Origin: Melampsora larici-populina 98AG31
Taxonomy: Eukaryota > Basidiomycota > Pucciniomycetes > Pucciniales > Melampsoraceae
DNA length: 64,000 bases
Direction of reading: 5' to 3'
Assembly (NCBI RefSeq): GCF_000204055.1
Contig: NW_006768767.1
Location: 275,757 to 339,756, forward strand
Shown here: positions 48,151-60,003 of the stretch, piece by piece
Numbering within the stretch: position 1 is the first letter of the stretch
How the letters are laid out: every line of letters begins with the position of its first letter
Notes under the pieces: generated by a model
What the model was told of the DNA's origin: nothing
The model's input: only the letters and a program-made list of their open reading frames with translations
Database searches by the model: none
Made by a program: the position numbers and the translations under genes

Positions 48151-50228
48151 ATGCCGCGAAAATCTAAGAAGGAAATGGCCGAAGAAGAAGAAGCAAGAAA
48201 GCGAGATTTGTGAGTTTTCAAATCTCTTTCTCTCTTTCTTTCTTGCCTCGATCCCATCTTTCTATAATCGACACTAACAATTGATCTTCGTAGTGCGTGG
48301 CGTCGGGCTCGTCAGGCTGGACGAGAAGGCCTCAGTCCTGATGTTGGCAGGACTGGGACTCCTTACTATTTTGATAAGTGAGCGATTTGTCTTTTGGTTT
48401 CTTTCATGAAGGTTTTCAGAAGTGCTGACTCTCTCACTGACGGTTTTTAGACCCGGTTATCACTGGGAGAACGGTCGATACGGTAAACGACAATATCGCG
48501 ATACCGATTTAGTTCATGTTGATCCCTTCGCTGAGCCTGGCTTCCGGGAATTCGCTTGCCCTTTCAATGTTCATCCCGGTGAGTTTTCTTTCTAATCTCA
48601 CTTCTTTCTCACATCGAAACAAACTGACCTTTGATTCACCTGTAGAAATCAATGTTGATGCTGGTATTGTACCGATGGTTTTTCCAGTAGGCCACCAAGG
48701 CTTTGAATTTCCTATACCGGCTGTTGAAGAACATCATCACGGTGTTTTGAATGTGGTCCATCGGGATCCTACGTTTGGCGGTCAAGCATTAGGATGTCAA
48801 GGATCCATTGTGATTGCTTCTAGTAAGTCAATCATCTTTTCTTTTCAAACCTATAGATCAAGAAACTGACATTGATCCTTCCAGATCGACATGTCAATGT
48901 GGATTTGACTGCTTCGCCAAGTCCAGCTCCGCAAGTGACTCAAAGTTCTGAATCGCCCGTTGCGGCCATCCCTGAATTCAAGCCAACCCGAGCCAAGCTG
49001 GCCTTCCATGTTTACATAGCTGACAATCTCACAGACGCTCAGAAACAATCCGGAATACCTGTGACTTACTCCAACTATCTCACCAAGCCGGCCTTCGACA
49101 TCCTCATCAACATCCATGGGCGTTCTCTTCTTGAATTGAAGAGATCGCTTTTCATGGCCTGCAACAAGAACCGATCCGGATGTGGAACTTTACTCAGTGA
49201 TGCCGACGCTGAACGACGAGTAACCCTTAAAGGTTACATCTATCATGGTGGGGTCTTTGGTAAGTCATTGGAGCCAATAATCGACTCAGAAGAAATATTC
49301 GATCAGTTCAAGGCGATGATGATCAAGAAGCCTACCAACGAGGTTGGGTTTTCTCTCAACATGGACAACCCAAAAGTGCAAGCTCAGACTGACAGTAAGG
49401 TATGTGAATTACATTTCTGTTTCCTCTCATCTCTATCTCTATCTAATACTGACACATTCAACGCATCAGGAATTGAAGTTCAATCGTGCAATGCAACACA
49501 ACATTCCTGATGCGTTGAATGATGACGAAAGAGCTGTGGTAGAGATGTCGGTGAGTGTTTTTTCATTTTCCATTCAATGTTCATTCTATTGCTAATCGAT
49601 CTTTATCATTGATTTGAACCAGAGCATCGAAGTTGATGCCAAGGTTCAGGCCCAACAAGTCATGCTAATGACCATGTACGGAACTACCTCGATTGGCGGG
49701 AGAGAGTGCATGGGTATGATCAACACCAAAGACTCCTCCTTGGCGATGCATCTGTCACATCTAGCATTCGACATCTGGGCAAAAGCAATCGTAAGTAATC
49801 TTTTTCGTTCTTTTTTTGCACAAAGGTTATCAACTAATTTTCTATTAATTCTTTTGACCCAGGTGAATAAGGTACCAGGAGTCACCATCAAAACACCACC
49901 TTCCGGAAAGGAGTTCCAGTGGCTACCCATCAGCAATGCCCGCTCCAACAATCAGAACTCGAGCATTAGTTCACTTGGTGCGTTGCTTGCGATGACGAGC
50001 AACCAAGGAACTGCAGCTGGAGCTGCACCTCGAACCGATTCTCCGGCCCCAAGGCCATTCCCTGATTTTGAAGAGTATCTCACCTTTTGCTCAATCAGCC
50101 CCGACGACCACGAAACTTGCGATCTCCTCACAAAGTATGACATCGTCGACTTCGAGATGTTTTTATCGTCTGAGCTCAGCTGCTTGGTAATGGCTGGGTT
50201 TGGGTTTGCTTTTGGACCCCGTCTTTGA
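48151..50228 (+). CDS. Transposon accessory protein with possible SAM-like C-terminus, function unknown
   Basis: Multi-exon gene (48151-48209, 48294-48377, then exons near 48450-48580, 48645-48822, 48885-49398, 49471-49550, 49621-49794 and 49863-50228) with short introns and continuous frame. It starts with a basic/acidic stretch (MPRKSKKEMAEEEEARKRDF) that suits a nuclear signal or coiled coil. The middle has PGYHWENGRYGKRQYRDTD and the His-rich EEHHHG; no enzyme family was recognised. The last 50 residues (DFEEYLTFCSISPDD, TKYDIVDFEMFLSSEL, then a GFAFGPRL end) resemble SAM-like domains of fungal transposon proteins. Lying inside the inverted repeats and convergent with the transposase, it is probably part of the element, perhaps a DNA-binding or targeting subunit. 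That role is inference. Confidence 0.65.
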
Positions 50229-50543
50229 CTTCATGAAAAAGCACCAATCTATCGTGATATCCTCAAGAAGAACAAAAATCCCACTTTCTAATTCCAATGT
50301 TGTTCAATCAAAAAAAAATGTACTGGTCTCCTCCTGTGAAAGAGTAAGATTATCGTGTTGTAGCCACAGTATACTATAGCCAAATTACTTCCTCTATTGT
50401 TGTCTGTCAAGTTTGAACGAAATGAATGTTTGTTTGTGTAATAAAATTGTTCTTTGGTGAACAATTTGATACAAAAACCACCTCATGAATCAAGTCCCAC
50501 GTGAGAGTTTGTTATTCAAAGTTTAGTTTTTTTCTTTTCATTC

Positions 50544-50629
50544 AAAACTTTAAGATTTCTCTTAAGACTTTTGAAAGGTCTTGTGGTAATCTCATGTTTC
50601 AAAAGTCTTAAGAGAAATCTTAAAGTTTT
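50544..50629. repeat. Perfect 33-bp inverted repeat with 20-nt loop
   Basis: 50544-50576 and 50597-50629 are exact reverse complements (core TTTAAGATTTCTCTTAAGAC). It lies between the 3' ends of the two convergent transposon genes. It could be a shared 3'-end structure, a source of hairpin RNA, or a tiny foldback insertion. Confidence 0.85.
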
Positions 50630-50764
50630 GACTTGATGTTCTTGAAACATTTGAGGCTTCACTCTCTAGTGTGGATTCATCTTCCTCACTCAACTATTCT
50701 GTGTTATTCTGGTCAATCACACGGAATGGTTTGCAATAAAAGTATTTTTTGGTAAAAGGACAAT

Positions 50765-50859
50765 ACATTTTGAGACACCTCATTGAAAACAAACAATTTA
50801 AAACACCTCGTCCACAACATTTTGAGACACCTCATTGAAAACAAACAATTTAAAACACA
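50765..50859 (+). repeat. Two direct copies of a 42-bp unit
   Basis: ACATTTTGAGACACCTCATT plus GAAAACAAACAATTTAAAACAC occurs at 50765 and again at 50818, period 53 bp. It lies in the 3' region of the transposase gene. Confidence 0.75.
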
Positions 50860-50929
50860 ACATCATCAAAGAGTCTGTAACCACAAGTTTTATATAAACC
50901 GACCATGAATGTGCTGGTACAGACCTCAC

Positions 50930-51993
50930 TCATTACACTCATCATACAACCCAGCTTGTCGACAGCCTGAGCAAATAGCCCATTCCGACGGAGAACATCC
51001 TTGAACACCTTGAATGTTCATTCGATCGGATTGAAAGACGGCGAGTAAGGCGATAAGTAGACAATAAGGACGCCTACTTCCGCACACAACGCCTCGATGA
51101 CGCCACAGCGATGGATTGTCGCATTGTCCAAGATCAAGACCGAGTTTCGACTTGGGTACGGTGCCATGATGGGAAGCTTGATTAATTTCAAGATAATCAG
51201 CTCATGAATCTGATGAAATATAAGAATTGAACAAAAAAGATTGACCAACTTACTAGAATGTGCTTCAGAAAGGCTTTGAATTCGGGTCGGTGATAGGCAC
51301 CCAGCTTGGCATTAACTGCCAGTAATCCCAACTCACAGATTGCCGCTAGCATGGAGTAGTGGGACCCGGCTCTAGTACGTCTTATAGCGTTCGGTCGTTC
51401 CCCCTTCTTGGATCTGACTTTGTCACGTTGCACGTCTTGAGGTCGAATGCCAGTCTCATCTTTTAAACAGGTAAATCTAATCACATCAGTAACAAAGCTT
51501 TTGAAACGGATAAACAAAACGTTCACTAACCTAAGAATACCAAGCACTCAGGTGCTAAATGAGCAACATCACCCGAGTAGACTGCTTGGCGTTCGAAGGA
51601 CTGATTAATGTCGACTTTGGCTGCTTTGTGAACGGTGAGAAATAAGCGTTCCGTAGGGTCATTTGCAATTGTAGCTCGAGAAGCAATGTGATCAGTGTGA
51701 TTGAACATCGCGGCTTGGATTTCGTCTAGGAAGAGAGCCGGATCGGCTTCGATGAGCTCAACCATGAACTCTCGATCGACGTCTGAGTGGATGGTCTTTT
51801 GTCCACGTTGCTCGTAGGTATTTGGGTTCCTGACGACGGCTTGAGTCTCGTTATAAAGGATCTTCCATCGAGAGAATGATCGCGGTGAGATGGATGTGAG
51901 TAGGTCGTCGTTGATGGATTTTACAGTCTGTCCGGCCATGAACTTGGTTAACACGATGACTTTGATTTGGGCGGTGTATTGAACATAAGGCAT
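50930..51993 (-). pseudogene. DDE_3 (Tc1/IS630-type) transposase with one stop
   Basis: Exon 1 51531-51993, exon 2 51254-51460, exon 3 from 51176 downward. The N-terminal part looks like the usual helix-turn-helix (MAGQTVKSINDDL, SPRSFSRWKILY). The three catalytic acids are present: Asp in VFLDETG, formed across the first splice; Asp in VLILDNATIHR; and Glu in SPYSPSFNPIE. Directly after that Glu comes TGA, and the frame continues with TFKVFKDVLRRNG, so one substitution, for example TGG to TGA, would explain the loss. The C-terminal tail after the stop matches the family pattern. The copy is probably inactive or makes a truncated enzyme that still contains the full triad. Confidence 0.85.
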
Positions 51994-52167
51994 CTTAAAA
52001 GGACATTAGAAAAAATAAGAAGAGGTGGACGAGATCGATGAAGAGATCAGGAAGTGGTATGGATGGAATGTGTAGGTGAGCTGTTGATCCGGTCGGATCT
52101 CCAGTTTGAAATTCAGTACCAGTACAAGGCTATGCTTATACATATGCCTGTATTGCTGTGTAATTTC

Positions 52168-52530
52168 TGTTAAGGCCCGGACTGACTTGGCATCGTAGAG
52201 GACAAGCCACTCAGCCCCTTTTCTCACCCTTGATCGGTTTAGACCGGTTAGAAGTGTTCAGATGATTGTGATCTAAACTAGGTTTCTTTTCTTCCTAATT
52301 CGTCTTTTGTAAACGCCACGTCAAACGTGTTTTGTATAAAAAGTTCCATTGTTTTCCTAAAACTTGTTAGCTTTTCTTTCGTCACATTTTCCTATTTGTT
52401 TCGGTAGATTAGAACTAACACTAGTTCTCTAGGTTAGAACAAGTTTCATCTTTATGCAATTGTCACATTTTCCTATTTGTTTCGGTAGATTAGAACTAAC
52501 ACTAGTTCTCTAGTTTTGTCCCGCTCTACA
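52168..52530 (+). repeat. 5' LTR of the Copia element
   Basis: 363 bp, TG..CA ends. It contains a direct repeat of about 52 bp (from GTCACATTTTCCTATTTG near 52382 and again near 52464) and a TATAAAAAG box near 52336 that should drive the element. Confidence 0.92.
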
Positions 52531-52534
52531 GGTT

Positions 52535-55125
52535 ATGAGCTACACGTTACCATCGGACATCGACGACTCTTTTGAAACAGCACAAAGCGGATCAACGATC
52601 AACCGTGACACTACCTCGTGGATTGAAGATATCATTGATTCAGACCAATCAGGAAACCAAGACCAGTCCTTACAAAACCCAACCATGGAAGGCATCCAAT
52701 CCACGGCCGCTGGAGCAGGACAAGGTCAACTGACCAACAACCAAAATCCTACTGTCGGAACGAACCAACCTCCGATACTCAATCAAACTCTTCAACAACA
52801 TCAACAGAATGTTGGACAACAGCAGAACGTTCAACAAAACATTCAAAACATTTTCCAGACTCTCAATACCGTCGACAGCGATGGAAACAATAAATCCTTT
52901 TCGGCTTTATGGAAGAACTGTCCAATTAAGCTTGACAGACTTACCAGTCTAGCATCCGATGGCAACAACTTCGACATCTGGGATGCCGATTTCAGAAGAT
53001 TATTGAAGTCTTTTCCTGGATGTGCTCCTTACATCGAACCGGGTGCTATGCCAAATTTGCCAAACTGGAGCGACGATTACGCGGAGGGAGTTGTGGGTTT
53101 AATGCATTGGACTATCGACAAACACATTAGTCTTCGTTTAGATCAGGTTTCACTTCTCCCTTCTGAACGCTATGCTTACCTCAAGGCTCAATTCTCTGGC
53201 CAGACCTACGCTAGCAGGATCTCCTTATATCGGGAGCTTCACGCGACAACCTACGACCCATCATCCATGACCATCGACTCTCACATCGCCAAGATCTCGG
53301 GTATCAGACGTAAACTAGAGCGCTCTGGGATGTGGATTTCGGACGACTCTTTCGCTGCAATCTTGGCAACCAGCATGCCAAACGGATTCCCCAATGTGAC
53401 TCACACATTTGAATCGACTTTACGATCCAATCCATTGGCGACTATCAGTTCATCGAACATGACTTGGGCTATAGGTGCAGCAGACGTTGAGCATAGGCGT
53501 GGAAATGTAGGTGTTGCTGAAGGTTTATCTGTCGGAATTGGAAAGAAGTTTAGCAGATCTCAATCTAAATGTTTTTATTGCAAGAAGAAAGGACATGAAC
53601 AGAAGGAATGTAGGATTCTTATTAGAGATGAGAAGAACAAGAAGAAATCTTCTTCGAATGCCTCATCGTCGGAAACACGAGTTGTGGAACCCCAATTCGC
53701 CGACATCGACAGCACTGGGTGCGTTAACATCAGGCACATTCTGGTTTCTCAATTGGATACTGATTACGACCCTTCTACTGTCATTTTTGATACCGGTGCG
53801 ACGCATCATGTTTTCAACAATTGGTCACAATTCATTACTATACGCGACATTAATCCTCTACCAGTTAAAATGGCGAATGATTCCTCTTCCTCTTTCATTA
53901 CCGCTGTAGGATCTGTCCGTATTTGCAATGTAACAAACTCGAATGAGTTTTTGATCGTTAAAAATGTGTATTTTTGTGAGAGCTTGCGTCACAACCTTCT
54001 TTCAGGAATTCAACTTGAAGAAGAAGGCATCACTTTCCGGAATTCATCAGACGGTATAGAACTCTGGAAGAATAATTCAAGAGTTACAACAGCACAAAAG
54101 TCAGGTAGGAAGTGGATATTGAAGGCCATCTCTCATACGGTGACTACGGCTGCAGTTCTCGGCGATTTTATGCTATGGCATCGTCGAATGGGTCATCCTA
54201 ATGACAGGACCCTTTTAAAATTGATCCGTGATCAACCTTGTGTAGGTTTGCCTGAGAAACTAACAAAAACGGTTCCTTGTGAAGATTGTGCAGTGGCGAA
54301 ATCGACAAAGACATCAACAATCGGACCATCTTTGATCTCTTACGACGCTCCTCTTCAATTGGTCGTCGCTGATTTATGTGGACCCTTTCCAGTTAAGACG
54401 ATTTCGGGTTCTGAATATTCGTTGGAAATATGTGATGTATTTTCTACTTATATGAGAACTTATTTGTTGAAAACCAAGAATGAAGCCAGTCAGCACATTA
54501 AATCATTCATTGCAGAAGCAGAAGGAAGGACCGGAAGGAAAGTAATTCATTGGCGCACGGATGGGGGGGGGGAATTTGTAAACAATTCCCTGAAGACTTA
54601 CTTTGCTGAGAAAGGAATAAAAATTCAAACATCATTGCCTTATTTTCATGAACAGAACGGTAGTATCGAACGAGCGAATAGAACAATCCAAGGGGGTATG
54701 AGGGTCTTACTCAAGGACTCAGGACTTCCTCGAAAATTCTGGGGATTCGCTATCACCACAGCCACAAGTCTCCACAACAAAACTCCGAACTCGAACACAG
54801 GATCAGTTACTCCGACAGAACTTATGTTTGGTTTTGCTCCTCAGGTAGATCACCTTAGGATATTTGGAAGTTGGGCGTTTGTACACGTACCTGCTGAAAA
54901 AAGGAAGAAGTTGGATGATAGAGCTATGAAGTGTCGTTTTGTGGGTTACTTAGAGGCGAGTAAAGGGTGGAGATTCTGGATTCCAGAGACTAACAAATTT
55001 GTAGATTCAGCGCACACGAAGTGGCTAGATGAAAAGTCAGTCATAACTCATCATGAAGAAGCGGACTCATTGCTATTGGACACAAATCTGACATCTCTCG
55101 ACAATATCCTCTCATCTAATGATCA
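52535..55125 (+). pseudogene. Copia gag-protease-integrase part of the polyprotein
   Basis: The ATG at 52535 lies only 4 bp after the LTR, so it overlaps the expected primer-binding site. In order: a gag region rich in Gln/Asn (residues 60-115) with a capsid-like part; zinc knuckle CFYCKKKGHEQKEC (about residue 346); protease with VIFDTGATHHVF (about residue 418); the GAG-pre-integrase motif LWHRRMGHPND; integrase core with DLCGPFPV and WRTDGGGEF and the catalytic Glu near HEQNGSIERANR. The frame is continuous up to 55125, where a CACTA MITE interrupts it; the frame read through the MITE ends at 55180. No stop lies upstream of the insertion. Confidence 0.9.
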
Positions 55126-55711
55126 CACTACAACAAATGACATCTTTACCCAGGGGTATAGAAAAGTAGTGTGGGCATAGAAAACTATTGGTAGGGTACT
55201 TTTCTATACTAATAAAAAATGCTTTTGATACACCTATGTAAGATGTTTGAGATTGGGAAATTGAGCATTATCTTTGCGCTGACTCAGCTGTATGTAGTGG
55301 GACCCAACGGCAGTGCTACAGTGCGTAGAATCTCAATCTTCTGTTTTTTGATATCTTTATCCCAGTATACAATTCTATGCTGATAAAAGAGATCCTCAAC
55401 CATGTTCAGAAATGTATGTGAGTATGTATGCACAATCTTACACAGATTGACAGACACCTTTTACATACGTACAATATGACTGGTGGACCATGCTTTCCCA
55501 TTGGCCAAGACTCAAGAAGGGCTTTGATTCTAGATTGCTATTCAGTCCTTGTGGTCATGTGGATATGTTCAACTGTAGGTATAGAATAGAATGGTTTGTC
55601 TAGGCATAGAGGATACTATCTCTATGGGTATAGAAAAGTACTTCACCCATAGTTTTCTATGCCCGCACTACTTTTCTATACCCCTGGGTAAAGATATCAT
55701 TTGGTGTAGTG
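55126..55711. mobile_element. CACTA (EnSpm) MITE in the Copia coding region
   Basis: The ends are CACTACAACAAATGAC (left) and CACTACACCAAATGAT (right, inverted), followed inward by ATCTTTACCCAGGGGTATAG on both sides for about 70 bp of inverted repeat. TCA is duplicated outside both ends (55123-55125 and 55712-55714), the 3-bp duplication typical of CACTA elements. It is 586 bp long and has no coding capacity. Confidence 0.88.
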
Positions 55712-55714
55712 TCA

Positions 55715-56594
55715 ATTCCTAGCACATCAAGAACTCAGAAATTTAATTGAATCTTTATCAGTCTCGTATTTTCTGGATGACGAATCTTTCACGACAACTG
55801 TTAGAGAGCAGGACGCTGACGTTGATCTTTTGCAAGTGCGGGCAGCTGGGATAGCTTTCCAGTTACCTAGGAGTTATCAGGAGGCGATGAATAGTGAGCA
55901 TAGAGAGGAGTGGAAAGAAGCATGTAGAAAAGAAGTGGAGATGTTGGTTAGATTAGGTGTTTGGGAAGAAGTAGTATTGCCACCGGGTCAAAAGACAGTG
56001 TCAAGTAAGTGGGTGTTTGCAGAAAAAACAGATTCTAATGGCTCTATTTTAAAAAGAAAGGCCAGATTTGTAGTCAGGGGTTTCACGCAAAGAGAAGGTG
56101 TCGATTTCTCTGATACTTTCGCTCCAACGGCGAAATTCACATCCCTAATGATTATTTTTTCGGTAACGGTGAACAAAGGATGGTTTATAAAAGGTTTTGA
56201 TGTGGTTGCTGCATATCCACACAGTCCGATCAATGAAATCATTTACGTCCGACCAGCTGAAGGAGTTCAAACGTCACTGCCGAACTTGGTGTTACTGCTC
56301 AAAAGGGCGCTCTACGGCACGAAGCAAGCAGCAAGATGTTGGTGGAAACACTTTTCCACCGTCCTCGCCGGAATGGGATGTAGGTATTGCGTCAACGATC
56401 AATCCCTTTACGTCTTACACTACAAAGATAGCGTTGCCATGCTCTGGATCCATGTCGACGACGGAGTAATCTGTGGTTCTTCATTAGACATTATAAACTT
56501 CATTCACGAATCACTACTCAAATCTTTCCAAATCACCTGGAACGATGTAGAACTTATAACCCAACAAGGGTTATACAGAGCTGGAAGAGGATAA
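55715..56594 (+). pseudogene. Copia reverse transcriptase part
   Basis: Resumes the polyprotein frame directly after the MITE. It shows SYQEAMNSEHREEWKEAC, SSKWVFAEK, RFVVRGFTQREGVDF, the first catalytic Asp in FDVVAAYPHSPI, ALYGTKQAARCWW and the active-site HVDDGV, the Copia version of YxDD. The homology ends near 56560 (ITWNDV), after which an AT-rich insertion begins; the frame runs to a stop at 56594 inside it. Confidence 0.88.
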
Positions 56595-58305
56595 TCCACT
56601 AATAAAATGACTAGTAGAAGTTGTCTAAGGACTGCTCTTCTAAAACAACACAATCAGAAAGAGCTCTGTTGTATTGAGTACTGATAAGGCACCAGAGAAA
56701 TATATCTTCACACGTAATTTTAACTTCAAAAGCACACTTTGTATTACTATCAACACTGCTATAGTGTTATTCCCAATTGATAACTAAAAGAAATAAGCAA
56801 TATCTGATTTGATATTATTCCCAATAAGTCTTTATGACTATAAAACTAAAGTAAATTTCTCTTTATAATTGTAATAAAGGGCGTATTTAAGTGACCAGGT
56901 ACTATTAAAATAAGTTTATAATGATAAACAAAATAATAATGGCGTAAAATGATAAAGAAAAAAAAAAGGAACAACAGTCCCAAAACCCTCTCAAAGTATA
57001 TATAACAATGTACTAGAACTTTTACAATGGTCAACAGCCTCAAAACCAATCAAATCCGCCCAAAATTCCCTAAAAACCCTATGATGACGCAATGTAATGA
57101 TTTTGTTACTAATAAATGATGTAATTTTCACAGCTAAAAGTGATCAATGACGCAATAATATGATGTACAGCACTTCTTATGATGAATACAGGTGATTTTT
57201 TCCTTGTAAACTAGCTGAAAACCAATTTTTGAGATTACGAATTTTTTCAGATGTGCTCCAATTTTTGATTACTAAAGTGCATCTTGTAGCCCACGTGTTA
57301 CTGATCATTTCTGACACCTACATGACCTACTTCTGATGAGTGATGAGTAAGATATTGAGTTGTGAAGTTAAAGTTTTTAGTGTTACATGTGACTTGTGAC
57401 TGTAAATTCGAGATTCACACCAATTCTTTATTTGCCTTATAACTTTTTACACACACCTCCATTACTAATGATTTAAAGTTTGTACATTATGTAATCCACT
57501 CTTCTGCGTTGAATGAGCCATCTACCAACCTATTCTGACGTCATTTGACATATGTAATTAGCTGAAAACCTCCATTTTCCACGAATTTCACCCATTTTCT
57601 TCACTTTTCACAGCTACTACTCTCTTTTTCTTGCTTTTGTAATATGACATCATCATCTATAACCTTAAAAATCCCGAAAAATCCTCTTGGCAACCTTAAA
57701 TTCCATCACTACCACTATTACACAACCAAACTACACGTGTACCTCTTGTTTACCAACTTCGAAAAAGTGCCTTTTCCCTAATAACTTCTGTTTCTACTTA
57801 TCAACCTTGAAGATTAAAATTGTCATAGTATAATATAATGTTGTTCTTTCATATTCTAACCTCATAATACCCATAACTTTATTTCTACTAACCTAAAAAC
57901 CATTTTCCAACCTTTGTACCTATAATTTCGAATTTTTCTTATGTTTTTCTTTCTTTCTTTTTGTAATAAATTTGTAAGTAAACTATAATGATCTTAATAT
58001 ATAATGTGAAAAAAATAAAAAATGATGTAATGTTGACCTAATGACCAATACATAAGCCTACAAGAGCTTCAATTGATCAAAACCTCCATTTCGAATTTTC
58101 TTTCCTGCTGAATCCTGCTAATAAACTGGTAAACTGGTAATTGTGAATTTTTTAATTGATCCCATAAATTGATCACCACATCCTCCTCTTCTTCCAAACT
58201 GCCCCCAGTTTATCAATTAAACAATTCAATTAAACACTCCAAATCACTAAATTCTCGAATTTTCCTTTATTTCCAATATGGTCAACACTATTTCACCTTC
58301 TGTAG
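56560..58305. mobile_element. Unidentified AT-rich insertion, about 1.75 kb
   Basis: This block separates reverse transcriptase from RNase H sequences of the Copia element. It is strikingly AT-rich with no open frame of note. TATAACCC..GGGTTATA forms a small palindrome at its left edge. No terminal repeats or clear target duplication were found (TGTAG occurs near both edges). About 35-40 codons of Copia sequence seem to be missing at the site, so a deletion accompanied or followed the event. Confidence 0.55.
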
Positions 58306-58771
58306 CTTCACCTTGTGAATTTGCGACTGGACTCATCTGACAAGAATGCTGTCGGCATCAACTCATCGTCTTATCTTTCAATACTTGGATCGCTCTCCTA
58401 TTTGGCAATCGGCACGAGGCCAGATATATCCTACTCTGTCAACTATTTGGCACGATTCTCCTCAAGGCCAAATGAAAGTCATTGGCTAGCTCTAAAACAT
58501 TTACTTCGATACCTCAGTGGGACAAGGAATGAAGGGATATGGTTTAGAAAGACGGTGAATGTAGATGATTTAGTTACTTACTGTGATGCTAACTGGGGGG
58601 GGGAATTTTCGCGCTCTACGCATGGTTTTGCAGTGTTTTTGTATGGAAATTTGATCTCTTGGGCATCAAGACGTCAAGGTTGTGTTGCTACATCAACTTG
58701 CCATGCAGAATATATGGCATTAGGAGTCGCGGCAAGAGAATCAATCTGGATACAGAATTTATTAGAAGATG
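58306..58771 (+). pseudogene. Copia RNase H, first part
   Basis: Contains NLRLDSSDKN, the conserved YLSILGSLSYLAIGTRPDIS block, HWLALKHLLRYLSGT, the RNase H Asp in YCDANWGG and Glu in CHAEYMAL. The frame is cut at LLEDV by the solo LTR that starts at 58772. Confidence 0.85.
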
Positions 58772-59720
58772 TGTCAGCCCTAGGTACATATGTATGTACC
58801 TAAAGACTAACTTGTAAAATATATAACCACTTTCAGACAACTAATTACATGTACATAAAGCTTACAAAACATATGTAACTTGTAATAAATCATATACACT
58901 TATTAATTACATATACACATATATTTAAAATGATATGTAATATGTAATTATATATCAATTACACCTCATAACTCAGTGTCAAGAGTTAAAAAAAAGCTTA
59001 TATTACATATTACATATAACATGTATATGTAATTAAGTACTATTAGAAATAATCCCATATAATAATCATAATCAAACCCTAAACCAAAGTAGGGATGTAA
59101 ACAAATCCCACCACAGTTAGGTTTAGAGAGGAGAGTATATAAACCCCTCCTCTCTCAGCCTTGAGAGATTTCCCCCCAAGCTTTTATTACACACTACTTT
59201 TAAGAACAATTAAAGTTCTACTGAAGTAACATCAAGAGTCTTATAAATATAAGACTAGTGATATCTTCATTACTTTAATCAGTTCCTTGATTAAAAGTAA
59301 GTAATACTCTTCACTCTCCCCTGGATCCTCTACTACCCCTAAGTAGAACTCTAATAGGTTGGTGACCATATAATAACCCAAGGTTGGTGACCATAGAACA
59401 ACCCAGGTTGGTGACCATATAATAACCCAAGGTTGGTGACCATAAGAACAACCCAGGGTTAGTGACCATAGAACAACTAGTCTGGTGAACTTCAAACCAC
59501 TCTTTAATCTGTCACCTGAAGATTAAAGGAAGGGCTAGGATCCACCCTTCAACATTTGCAAACTTCCAGTATCTTCCCTTCCTCTGCCATTTTCCCTTTG
59601 TTTTATAATTCTTGTAACTACTTTTATATTTGAAATATAATCTTAATTACTTGCATTATAAAGACCCACTTTGCCCCATTAGTGAGCCTTGAGTACTCAA
59701 AAGAGTAACCAACCCTCACA
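58772..59720 (+). mobile_element. Solo LTR, 949 bp, inside RNase H
   Basis: Starts TGTCAGCCCTAGG and ends ACCCTCACA, flanked by the 5-bp duplication AGATG (58767-58771 and 59721-59725). It has no internal domain. A GTATATAAACCCC box near 59135 and a CTCTCAGCCTTGAGAG leader fit an LTR promoter. It differs from the Copia LTRs around it, so it comes from another, larger LTR family by LTR-LTR recombination after insertion. Confidence 0.88.
59357..59480 (+). repeat. Tandem repeat, about 24-bp unit, five copies
   Basis: GGTTGGTGACCATA followed by ATAACCCAA or GAACAACCCA variants, in the 3' half of the solo LTR. Confidence 0.8.
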
Positions 59721-59725
59721 AGATG

Positions 59726-60003
59726 TATTCAAAGTCACTTTTATCACAACTCTCAAATGCGACAATACTGCAGCTATCAAAGTAGCTCAACATCTTCACC
59801 TAACAAAACGGTCACATCATGTAGCGTGAGTTCCATTATGTAAACGAACAGATTTTTGATGGAAATTTGAAGATTGATTGGATTGACGGCCCTAATCAAA
59901 AAGCTGATATTCTTACTAAGGCATTAGGTAACACGGTTTTTCAGACTCATAAAAAGAACATGTGCATGTATGAAATGTAAACCTCTAAAGGTTGAGGGGG
60001 GGG
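59726..60003 (+). pseudogene. Copia RNase H C-terminus and polypurine tract
   Basis: Resumes with LKCDNTAAIKVAQHLHLTKR, one stop (TGA near 59827, after SHHVA), then EFHYVNEQIFDG and ADILTKALG, the normal end of Copia RNase H, with stop near 59979. GAGGGGGGGG just before the 3' LTR is the polypurine tract. Confidence 0.85.

Noticed and set aside
59241..59495. Minus-strand frame with repeated WSPT units
   Set aside because: It is the translation of the 24-bp tandem repeat in the solo LTR.
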